Source: Distichodus sexfasciatus (Eukaryota > Chordata > Actinopteri > Characiformes > Distichodontidae). From it: DNA of 64,000 bases. Positions 39,301 to 51,400 of this stretch are shown here, piece by piece. Under the pieces are notes generated by a model. It saw nothing but the letters and a program-made list of their open reading frames with translations. It had not been told where the DNA came from and made no database searches. The translations under genes and the position numbers were made by a program. Location: NCBI GenBank assembly GCA_032718565.1, contig JAVGVS010000233.1, forward strand, positions 433,501 to 497,500, in the 5' to 3' direction. Each line of letters opens with the position of its first letter. Positions within the stretch are counted from its first letter, which is position 1.

Positions 39301-42300
39301 CCTATGATCAGGGATTATCTCCTATCTATGCGTTGGCTTTGGTAAAAGCAAAAATAAATGGCGTTCATTAGAATCAAGCCTGAAATAAGTAGTGACATTA
39401 TCAAGAAAGAAAATGTACCTTTTTTTTCCTCTAAAGGTTTCACTTGAGGTTTTTATGATGTTTAATATTTAATATTTGATCAGTGCTGAAATACAGTGTG
39501 GGACAACTGTACTAAAACAAGCTCACTATAATACTATATAAATGCCATAATACTTTATGTATTTATGCGCTTTAAATATTAGAGACGGCACCGATGCGAA
39601 ACGTGGACCGGGGATCTGTGGCATTGGGCCGATTCATGGACCTGGTCTTTAAATTGTAGGTTTTATGTTTGCGTATGCGCACACGCACACGAGGTTATGC
39701 ATGGGAAGTGGCTGGTTTATTGTTCGGCATTTGCGCAAATTCGTACAATTTGATATGACAGTGAGCAGGAAAAGCAACACAGTGGGACCGAGGGGTAGAG
39801 GGAAGGTGAAGTTCTAACCACCCATTGAAACAGAGATTTTTCAGAGGCTGACTCCCAGAATGCCCTGCGAAAAACTATCAGCAACACGACTGCGGAACCG
39901 AAAGAGATGAAAGGCATAAATATACTTAATTTCTCGGTTAATAAAGAATAAAACGCCACAGTAAAATCTCTAGTGTGGTGTCGGTCGCTATTATACTTCA
40001 CCAGACAAATGCAAAAAAATGCCACACGATGGAAATGCAGTAATACTCGTCATTGTGTTGTTTGAACGTGCGTCTTTTTGACGCTAATTCAAAAACGGCA
40101 ATTCTATAAAAATCGCTAAGTTGTTTTATTCAGACTTCAGCCGTTTAAAAACAAGTGCATAAAAGTGTCAATAACAAGCCTAAAATAAAATGTTTAATAC
40201 ATTGTTAAATATGATCTTATAATAGCGATACTATATATTTATATATATATATTCACTTTCGCCACCGATCAGATCCACCATTGAAAAACATTTTGAAGGG
40301 GTCATTAAGAGCCAGTGATTCATCGTCGTAATAAACATCCTAGTTATTAGTTGGTTATCAAAATACTTTGCTGCAGATGTGTTTGACCATGAGGTATGCT
40401 TTGGTGCTTTAACGTTTGCTGTTTAAATGCTGTTTAAAAATGCTGCAGTTAGATCCGTCCTGTTTTTTGGACAGGTGTTCGTATGCTGGACGGAGAGGTG
40501 ACTGACGTGGTGGAGGCTCAGTCTCTCAGCCTTAACCCTCAACACATCGACATCTACAGCGCCAGCTGGGGTCCCGAGGACGACGGCAAGACCGTGGACG
40601 GACCGGCCAAGATGGCCAAAGAGGCGTTTCTACGAGGAGTGAGCGAGGTTTGTTCCTGCTTGCATTGTAAACCTTGTAAAAATGACTTTAATGCTGCAGT
40701 TGGAAGTTCTGTAGGTTTTAAGCCGGTGTTTTGTATGGTGTTTATTCTTTTAGTACTGCTCTGTTTGCGTTGTGCCACGTTGGCGCTTTAGTGGTGAAGT
40801 CGTTGGAACTTACTCTGACTAACTATCACTGCGTCAAATTAGCTTCGAAATGCATCAGAAGAGCTCGTGATCTCTAACAGTTACCAGGGGAAATGTCTTT
40901 TAAGGATGGAAAATGTTGGGTCCAGAAGACTCTCTCCTCACTTTGCTTTTTGCTTCATCTCTCTCCTCACTTTGAAGTCGGTGAGAAGCGGCGGGCCGAG
41001 CGAGCTTGTTTTGGTGCTGGCACGTTCCGACCAGAGCGAGTGCTGCGAGTCATATTCCTAGTTAACATTTGGAGTGACGTTCGTTTAATTTAAATGTCAC
41101 ATTAAAGGCTAATTTTCGCCACGAAATCTTTATGCAGATTTTCCGGAGCGTGTGTGGTGTAGACATTCTTAATGCCTAATTGCTTCACGGGGGCTCGTGC
41201 TAAATTGCCCTAACACAGGGAGGAGGGAGAACGGAACGAACGTCATTAATTTCTGCCCTTCCGTGCTCTTGCTCTCTCTCTCTCTCCATCTGTCTTTTTT
41301 GCTGACAATGTTGATGGAGAAGAAAACAGTGATGGTCAGACTCTTCTGCGCTGCCTCTCTGTACATCTTGGTACCTCCACATCAGTATCAATATGTGACT
41401 AATTATTAGGGATGCGCCATAATATCGGAATCATATCAGAATCGTCCGATAATTGCTTTTTTTGAGTCATGCATCTAAGCATCACACTGATGCTTAGATT
41501 TGCCCAGTATTTTCAGCCGCGTGTCAGAGAAAGATAGGGCTTGTGCCAGGCATGTCCAAAGTCTGAGGTGGGATTTCATACAGCCCGCGCCTTCTGTCTG
41601 AAATATGTATGGCGTTATTTTGTGTCAAAATTCTGAGCACGCAGCGGATCGTTTGCGAGCAAAATATTTTGTCTTTAGGCGCTCAACTCTGCCTGCAAGC
41701 GCGGAGAACTTTTTAACTAGAGACTGTGGTGCAAAATGTCTTAAAACTTTTTGAGTTGACAGTTCCCTTATGGGAGTAAACCCCAAATACACTCGGATTA
41801 ATCAAGCCCTTTATCCGAGCCAAGAAAAGTGGGCGTCCAAATGACTTCAAGAACTCGTAAACTTTAGTTTTTCCAGTCTTTGATATATTTAACATTCAAT
41901 TACATCATTATGGGTGGTCCTCTAACGCTTCAAGTTCAAGTAATCATCAACAGCCGGAGCCTTTTTCGTCCGTCCACCTCACGTCATCTCTTTAAAGAGA
42001 TTTGATTTCACCTGGCCTTTTTATTCCAACCCGAGAGCCTTCTCCTGCAGCCAGATCACAAATGCCGCATCGCGCCAGCGCTCGGATACGTTTCGGGAAA
42101 CGATCCGCATTTGAGGCACAAATCCTAAAGCAAACGGCCCCCGAGCCTGTGCAAACACGGAGGGAGGGTGGGGGAGACGGCGGGCAGGTGCTGATGGGAA
42201 CAGAGCGGAACGCGCCTTTATAAAAAGCCACGCCGCTCACTCACTCGTTTAATGCCACAATGTGTTTTATGGCTTTATTGTTGCGAATCATACGGCGGAG

Positions 42301-44976
42301 GGCTGCGCAAACAGAGCTTGATCAAAGGTAACAAGCAAACAGCATCTGAATTGAATTATTTGTGTTCTCGCGTGACACCCGGGGCCGAATCAAAGCCATG
42401 TGGGATATTTGAGCCGGTCCTGTTAGTGCCGTTCCACGTGCACACTCCTCCCAGTCCCCGTATTGTTTTAGGAGGTCTTTGTCGGGCTGAGTTGACAGAC
42501 GTCTGTTGGACGGTTAGTTTTTAATGAGTGAAAAGTGTTTTCTGATAAAGCAGTGGTTTCTCAAATACGATGTAGAAGCTTTTATTTCCTTTTTCAAAAC
42601 GATACTCGCTAGTTATCGTTTTTAACGTTAGCCTGTATTCCCCAAAAATGCCTTCTTTCTCCAAAATCTCCCTTTGAATTGCACTACGCCCCCCCCACCC
42701 CCTCATGTTTGACTGTATTAAGATGCTGAGATCCAGATGTCGGCGGTATGTTGCCAAGTCTCAGTGAGTTATCCGTGGGGGGCTCCAAAGAGGGGCTTTG
42801 CAGGAGATGAGAAACATGAGATAGCGGAGTAGACTCTGACCCCGCTCTCTCTCTCTCTCTCGCTCAATCTCATGCTCTTTTTCTTTCTCTGTCTGTCTCC
42901 CGTCTGCGTGCGTTTTTGTCCGGCAGGGTCGAGGCGGACTAGGCTCCATCTTCGTGTGGGCGTCGGGCAATGGCGGGCGAGAGAAGGACAGCTGCAACTG
43001 CGACGGCTACACCAACAGCATCTACACGCTCTCCATCAGCAGCAGCACCCAGTACGGCAACGTGCCCTGGTACAGCGAGGCCTGCTCCTCCACCCTCGCC
43101 ACAACCTACAGCAGTGGGGGGCTCAACGAGAAACAGATTGTGAGTCAGACACCACAAAATGACCCTCGTCCCAGATTTTGAGAATGAGTTTTATATCAGG
43201 TTCAAGTGACAATGCATGGACTGCAGGGCTGGACGATGTGACTCAAAAGCATTATTTTTGGGCCAAATGTCGACGATGATGTGCGTCACTCAAAAAGAAG
43301 TTGTTTTGATGTATTTATTGTCTGGCCCTAATTGCACGGAAACAACTTTAGATGATGTGCATAAAGCAAATAAACATGTTAATGCAAGACATAACGCACA
43401 AACGTTAATGCGTGAAAGCCCTTGTACCTGTTAAATAAGGAGTCACACTGCAACCAGTTCTGAATTCACACTGTTTTTACTTTAGAAATAGAAGATAAAT
43501 AAAAAGCTTTACATCAGATTCACATGATAAAGAATGGACCATAGGGCTGGACGATGGGAATCAAAATTTGAATCATGAGTCGACTTTTACGCATAAGGAA
43601 GTAACACATGTATATTATTTTTATTCATTTAAAATCATCTTCGTCTGCGTCGAAAAATTGAGTTGAAAGCTGCTGTGTTTTTGAAAGTGAGTGATTGTGA
43701 ACACACCACAACACAGCACAAATTTAGTCAAAACTGCAAGGTCGCAATGAATCCTAGAGGGTCTGGTTGGGGGTTGCCACAGCGGATTATCTAATTGGGC
43801 AGAAGCAAATTCATGCGATAAATTTAAATTATGCACATTAACAAAAGAAATGCAAGTAATTGTTAATGCATAAAAGATCTCTAGACGTATGTGCTTTAAT
43901 TAGTTAAACCAACTGCAAAAATGTCAAAGTCTACAAGGCTACAAAGGTTAGTTCTGGCTTTAAAGATGCTGAGAGAGAGACGAGCTTTACTCACAATGAG
44001 GACTACATTTATCATGCAGAAATTATGCCCCTGTGTTTGTTGCACAAACTAGTGTTTGTTGGAATCTATTAAGTTAATATATCAATCATTTTTATTCTCA
44101 AATGATGCATTAAAAAATATATTTGCACTCACTTTGGAGAAAGTTATTTTTAAATCCATGACTGATGCGTGTGTGTTAATCCCTGTGTTGTCTGGGGTGG
44201 GACACGATATGCTGAGGGCAGCGATGCGGTGGGGGGGACGTGTGTGATGTGAGGCCCCAGTTGGAGGAGAGTGGATGCCTTTACCCTCAGGCTCTGTATT
44301 GTGTTTCATAACGCCCGTGTCCACTGCCAAAGCACTTTTCCAGACCTTCCAACCTCTTGTTCGGCACAAGAGCTCAAACTTTGTACACCACTGCTGCGAG
44401 TCTGCGTTTCAAGTCACAGCTGTAACATCCTACCACCACCGTGCTGGCTTTTTTTTTTTGCATCTTTGTTTCTTACTTTGCTATTTTGTGGGTTGAAGCT
44501 TTCACTTCATACTAAGTTCAGCTTGAATATTTTCCCATAATTTAGTCCAGCCCTGAGAGTATATAAATATATATATATATACAAACATTTTGCGTCAGAG
44601 TGGTTCGGTTTCAGGATTTACAGAAATTAATTTTTCAGCAGCCGTGACTCGACGTGGGGCCGTTGTATCGGGGCTGCGAAGGCCATGACAGGCAATCTTC
44701 GTCTCCCGTGGTCTCTGAAGCCCCATTCCGGAATGAGGAAGAGCGAGCGGTTGCGTCCTCATCTCCGAGCTGTCACTCATACGCATGGCCATTTTTAGCA
44801 CTTAGCCTCAACCAGGCTGCTCTGTCTTAGTCAGTGCACATCCCAGGGTGCCCCTCTGTTGTGTGCCAGGCAGCTCGGCCTCTCACTGTGTCATCACTTT
44901 TTCTAGTCTCTCATGCTTTGCCATCACCTGAAGCCCTGAGGGCTAACCACACATGCTTAGCCTCTAGTGTAAAGGG

Positions 44977-45007
<31 letters not shown>

Positions 45008-45075
45008 TACGTGTATATATATGTATGTATATATGTATGTATATATATATATGTGTATATATATATATATATGTG

Positions 45076-45109
<34 letters not shown>

Positions 45110-45363
45110 TGTATGTATATATATATATGTATGTATATATATATGTGTGTATATATATATATATGTATATATATATGTATATATATATGTATGTGTAACA
45201 TATATATATAGTGTATATATACATATATATATATGTATGTATATATATATATATATGTGTATATATATGTATGTATATATACACAGTATATATTATACAC
45301 AGTATGTATATATACAGTATGTGTATATATATATATATATGTACATATATATGTATGTATATA

Positions 45364-45395
<32 letters not shown>

Positions 45396-45419
45396 CATAT
45401 ATATGTATGTATGTATGTA

Positions 45420-45476
<57 letters not shown>

Positions 45477-48400
45477 ACATATATATATACATGTATACAT
45501 ATGTAACCATAATATAGTCTGACCACTTTCTGAAAATCCCTCACTGCCTTCATTTGTCCCATCTTGACCCTCTCACAGAGATCCTTTTTAGGTTTTATGT
45601 CAGCTCAATTTTACCCCGTCTGTGTGTTAAGTCGTTCCTTTCTGCCCACAGATCACTACAGATCTCAGACAGAAGTGCACAGACTCTCACACGGGCACCT
45701 CAGCCTCCGCCCCGCTGGCTGCCGGCATCATCGCCCTCGCCCTGGAGGCCAAGTAAGTTGTCCTTACCACGCGTTTCTCCATGGTGCTTTCTGGGGGTGT
45801 AATGATGCATTGATCTACTTCGATACATCGATTCAGTGATCAGCAAGCCCATAGCATTAATGGAATTGATCGTAACGTATTTAATGGACATCTAATCCTT
45901 GTTCATTGAATCAATATAATATCGTATTGTGAGGAAACTAGGGATGCGTGATATGGGAGTTATAGCGATATCCGCTGCTTTTCATGCTTATATTTGCTGA
46001 TGCTGATTGAATGAGAAAGGCACAGTTGAGCGTTTAAAGACGATATTTTGCTCACTGAAAGCTCAGAATTTTGGCACAAAAGTAACACTATAGTTCTGTT
46101 AAAAAGCAACTGTAAAAGCAGATTTGAGCGAGGGCGAGTGCACGTTCATGCAGAGTTGAGCGCTTTAAAACGTTCCGCTGGGTACTTAGAATTTTGGCAC
46201 AAAATAATGCCATACGTTTTAAGACAGAAGGCGTGGGCCGTATAAAACCCGACCTGCACTTTGAACATGCCTGGCACAAGCGCTACATTTCTGATGTACA
46301 ATATATGCGTCATCAAACACCGAGCGGAAATATCGAGCAAATCCAAGCATCACTCTGATGCCGATGACTAAATAAAAAAGCAATTTTCAGCCAATTCCGA
46401 TACGATTCCGATATCATTGTGCATCCCTAGATGAAACTCATTTATGCTCCTAGTGCATTCTACATTTTAAATATATGCAGATGATATATAGATCATGAAC
46501 GGCAGACATATTTAACTTTTTCTGTACGTGATGCTTGTTCTTCGGTAAAAAGTTAATCACAGAGCAAAACTTGACCTCTGCATTTGATCTATCCGTGAGG
46601 GTGCAGGGGGCAGCTGACATTGGCAGCGCCCAGGGAGCAGTGCTTGGGGACGGTACCTTGCTCATGAGTACCTCAGTGGTACCTTGACCAGTCTGGGATT
46701 TGAACCGGTGACCTTCAGATCAGCCAGTGAACTCCCTCACCGTTACACTACCAACTGCAGCAGTCCCAGCTCTAGAAGATAATGCACAAAATAATTTTGA
46801 TTAATTACTAGATAAGACAGATGAACCCGAAAAGCTTTGATTGTTGCTCCCTTTAAAGCAGATAATTGAATAACTGTCATTATTAAAGCCGTATGAAAGC
46901 AGAAGAGCGTGTGCTTTGTAACTTAAGAGAGAGAATTTTTGGCTTTGAAGAGATGTGGAGGCAGTAGAGGAATCATGATTGAGCAGAAGATGGGTAGCAT
47001 CTGTTATCGCAGCCCTCTGGGCCAGACCTTGGTGGAAGTGCGTTGATCAAGCGTGATTTGTTGCCGTCTTTCAACACGAGTACGAAATTATGAAATTTAA
47101 TTTGTGGAATGTCATTTACATACTGATATTAATGTTCCCACACCGACTTTATTTTATATTTAGTGGCAAAGCTGATTTCCATCACATTTCAGCGCATCAG
47201 AAATTACCAAACCATTGTTTTGCGCTTCTAAAACACGCTGTGCCTTTTATGTTTCTGTCCATACCTCTGTATGAACTAAATATCAGCTAGGAATCTATTT
47301 AAGACACTTTAAATTAGTGTCAGCTCAGTGTCTGAAGGAATCGTGACCCTTTTCATAACATCATTTTCAGCCCGTGAGACAAAATACCAAGTCGGTCAGA
47401 TTGATGGACTCGTTCTGTTTTAGTAAAAGCCATTTCATGACACTTCACCCCCTCCCGTTAGACCTGCCCACCAGCCACAATATAACCTCCGTGGCATTTT
47501 CCAACCCGTAGCCGTCGCTGACCTTTTACCAGAGCCGACGGAGCGGATACCCAAGACGTCCTCGCTCGGAAACTAGACGTTTGACGCTTAAATTTCACCC
47601 TGCCGGCAATCCTAACCAGATTAAATGGAAGATCTTGCCAGTGTCGGATCATAGGAGGAGACAAGTGAGCCTTATTGGAGATTTTTTTTTAACATTTGAC
47701 ATCTGTCTCGACAGTAAAAACCTGACGTGGCGAGACATGCAGCACCTGGTGGTGAGGACGTCCAACCCAGCACACCTGATCACCAACGACTGGAGAACCA
47801 ACGGGGTCGGCCGCAAAGGTACTGACAGTCAGCTCTCATTTCTAACGTGTGTGGATGTGTGTGTGTTTGCGCGTCCCGCTGCCGGGTCCGATCGATGAAA
47901 TTAGCATTGGTTATAGCAACGAGGAATGCATAAGCGCTCTTCCTCAGTTCCCCCGCTGTCTCGTAACATCAACGTGCGCTCGGCTTCCTATTAAGCTTGA
48001 AGTTCCTGTCATTGCCTGATTGCTCTCAGCAGTATTGATCTTTCTCTCTCTCTCTCTCTCTCTCTCTCACCAAACACACACACAGACACTCTCTAACTCC
48101 CTCAAAAACGTTCTTTTAACTCTTTTTTTTTTTTTTTTTTTTTTTTTTCCCCCACCTGCAGTAAGCCACTCGTACGGCTACGGCCTGCTGGACGCGGGCG
48201 CGATCGTGGCGCTGGCCAAGAACTGGACCAACGTTGGGCCTCAGAAGAAGTGCGTCATCTCCCTGGTGTCTGAGCCCAGGTGAGTCGGGGAGCCGTCCCT
48301 CCTTCACCCACTTTAGAGTTTAAACAAACGCTAACTGCCAATCATCCCTAACATTATGACCACTGATGGGGGAAGTGAGCAACATTACCTCGTTACCATG

Positions 48401-51400
48401 GCACCTGGTAGTGAGTGGGATATATTAGGCAGCATGAGTCCTTGATGCAAGTCGGGAGCAATGACTGGCCCGTGTTGTCCGATCCAGTAGAAGAGCCGTC
48501 GTAGCTCAAATCGTTCAGTGTGGTAATGCTGGTTCCAGTAGAAAGGTATCAGACATAGGGTTGGGTATTGATTGGGTTTCATTTAATACCGGTGCCAAAT
48601 CGTACTTTTGATATGGTGCCTCTACTTAAAACTAACAGTCGGTCGATTTCAGTTTTTCGGGACCGATATCAATGCCGATTATTGCTAGTTAATGGGACCG
48701 ATGACTGATATTTGGGACCGAAATCTGTCAAACTTAAGAATTTTACAAACACCAAGCTCAGCTGAAACTCCTCTCTCCTCTTCTCGAAGCTTCACGCTGC
48801 GCTCATGTTTGAGAGACGAAAAGGCTTCAGCGTTGATTGGCTACTACTCGTGTGGCATATAGCCAATCAGAGACTGTTGTGGGAGGGACATTAAATGAAG
48901 CAGCGAGTCGAGAGCAAGCGGCACAGAGAGAAGAGACGGCAGCGGAGCCACAGTAGCGCACCTTGTAATTACTTAACATCAGTGATAGACAAAATTAAAC
49001 ACTGATTGCTGTATACTTATGGAAATGTGTTATAACATATGGAAAATACTACAAATTTCCCCCTTGCGGTGCCTTTATGTTCCACGTTTGCCGTTTTCCA
49101 TGTATTCGCCCTCAGGGAAGCCGGAACCCTTAATAGGAAGCGAGCAGTGCGTTCACGAGCGACGGCACACCCGTGTCACATTTGTAGTCGAAGCCAGCGG
49201 AGATTGAAACGCCCGACTTGGTCTGATGCTTCTCATGTAGTGGGAGGGAGGAAGGGGAGGCTGGCTCATTCTGCCTGCGGTGCGTGTCTGGAGGAAATAA
49301 TTACTTACAGATGAGCCAGTACACAGCTCCGGTGTCTTTTTCTGACAACCACAAGCTCCCACCCTCCCTTCCCTCATTCCGTTACTCCCTCCCACCGTTA
49401 CTCCCTCCCATCCACACATCCACCCCGCTGTCTACGTGAGCACTTTTCCCTCTATTCTCCTCTACGCTCGTGCTCTTTTCATCCTCGCCTCTCTATTCTC
49501 CTCTCATGTTATGGGAAAAGATCAGAGGCTACTGGAGCGAGGCCGACTGTGGTTCGCCGGTCTCAGCGATCGCAGCACGCCAGCGCTGGCTGTAGCTCAG
49601 CCTTGCGATAATTCTACGTCTTTCCCGTCTGTAAAGTTGATCCCGTGTTGCACACATCAATCCGGCTGCAGACTACGAGGGCCGAACCGTACTACGAGGG
49701 GCGTTTCATTAAGAATTCAGACTTTACAGGCTCATCGCCGACCCTAGGCCGAGACCACGACTCTGGAACTTCACGTTAAGCCCTTTTCTGAGCCCAGTCC
49801 ATGAATAGGCCCGGACCGGTGTAAGCTTCTTACGGGATTTGGAGCAAGGAGAGACCCCCGGTGCCGGGTACGAGCTGAGCTAGTGAGGTTTGAGGACCAG
49901 AATCTCTCTCTCTCTCTCTCTTCCTTCCTCTTTTTCTTTCTTTTTGCCAACCAAGAAAGACTCTTAGAGATCTTATCTGACCAAATGAAAACCTTTTATT
50001 GAACGATCTCGTTCTCTAAGCTGTAGGGAGGCCTCTGGGTTTTCACTTATGCATTACTGGTCAAACCAGACCCTCCAGGATTTCACGATTGCAACTAATA
50101 ACGCAAATTCAGCCAATCCCCGCAAATTCAACACTACAGTGCAGTTTTGACCAATTATATTTGCAATTTGACCAAACTTTTCAGCTATTTTTGACCAATT
50201 ATAGTTGTTATTGCAACAAAACGCCTAAAAACAACTTTCATCGCAATTTTTTTAAGAAAAGCTGCCGCAATATCGTGGTTTTTTTTGGCTGCAACAATCT
50301 CAAAAAAGGCCTGCGAAATCCTGGAGGGACTTCCAAATGCTCCTCAAGCTTGCAGTCGTGTCCCAAATTAGTAGCCTCACACTTCTTGCAGGGCCTGTCT
50401 GATTGTAATTTCTACCAGAAGGAAATTCGGCACCAGAAGTTTGGCTGCTAAGACAAAATGAAAATTGTTTTGGATGGACTATTTGACAGTCATATGGGCT
50501 GCTTAGGTTCTTATCCTGCATCAAACTGGCTTTAAAAACTACATGTAAAACCTAATTTTACATAAACTAATAAAACTTTACCGTTCTTACTTAATTTTTT
50601 TTTTAAGCAAATGAATCATGTGACCAAGTTTGGCCCAAAGTGCCCAAATTTAGTTGCCTGTGATCACTGGAAAACATGTCTAAAAAATGATGACAAATGT
50701 ACATATGACAAATGTAATCCCCTTTATATCATTATTATATACTATAAACACTCCAAAGCCTAGTCTTTCTCAGTACCGTTCCACCTCCACACGGCACTCC
50801 GAGCACGTTTCACAGTGGGAGGATGGGAGCCGACAGGACTACGCATTCACTTTCCATCTCAACCAATACTGTCAGGAGCTGCTACGCTCAATTACAAAAT
50901 GCCCCTTCCCTGGGGGAACTGCAGGAAAAAATATTAATGCTTTTCAGCAACCCTCTTTGGTTGCTTCCCGCATTCCCCGCTCACGTTTGTGTTTTTCCGT
51001 GCGTCTCTTCTCAATTCCAGGAACATCGGCACCCACCTGGTGATCTCCAAGAGCGTGGACGCGTGCGCCGGGACCCCCAACTTCGTCAGCTCGCTGGAGC
51101 ACGCTCAGGCCCAGCTCACGCTGTCCTACAACAAGCGGGGAGACCTGGCCATCCATCTGATCAGCCCCCAGGGAACCCGCTCCACCCTGCTCGCGCCCAG
51201 GTCCGTATTCACGCGCTCCGCTTTGGTGCCTGCTAATAAATTTACAACCTTTCGAAGAGGGGAAATCAATCTCGAGCATTCTCGCCTCGCCACAGATGCA
51301 GCTAGTTAGCAGGGACGTGCGGCGATTGCTGATGAGTTTGTCCTTCGTTAATTCTGCTTTGATGCAACAAAGCTTATGTTAGCTAACAACTAATGGAGGC

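Larger units (their letters stand above)
35194..40474 (+). other. furin: furin intron E (5.3 kb)
   Basis: Phase 1 intron. It includes a 24-T run (35498-35521), hAT-like fragments (36271-36480, 39581-39790), a 62-bp transposon with target duplication (38103-38164), a tRNA-derived SINE (38215-38402) and a GAG-rich stretch (38820-38850). Nothing is recognised at 36780-38040. Confidence 0.85.
43140..45651 (+). other. furin: furin intron G (2.5 kb)
   Basis: Phase 0 intron with two related hAT-like fragments (AGGGCTGGACGATG at 43225 and 43544), the tail of a family-S SINE (43682-43752) and a long (TA)n-type tract (44983-45503). The 43760-44540 part shows no named feature. Confidence 0.85.
45753..47714 (+). 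other. furin: furin intron H (2.0 kb)
   Basis: Phase 2 intron carrying, back to back, a GGGTGTAATGATGCATTGAT-type fragment (45795-45938), a complete hAT-like element (45939-46429) and a SINE (46563-46761). 46800-47714 shows nothing nameable. Confidence 0.9.
48280..51020 (+). other. furin: furin intron J (2.7 kb)
   Basis: Phase 2 intron with a dispersed repeat (48343-48560), a hAT-like element carrying inverted CCAAT boxes (48633-49010), and a short inverted-repeat element (50067-50332). The 49020-49900 part shows nothing nameable. Confidence 0.85.

Noticed and set aside
44911..45510. Long Tyr/Ile/His ORFs on both strands
   Set aside because: They are the direct reading of a (TA)n/(TG)n microsatellite.
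47581..47714. In-frame ATG upstream of the exon at 47715
   Set aside because: Intronic sequence with no homology; the acceptor ctcgacag is clear.
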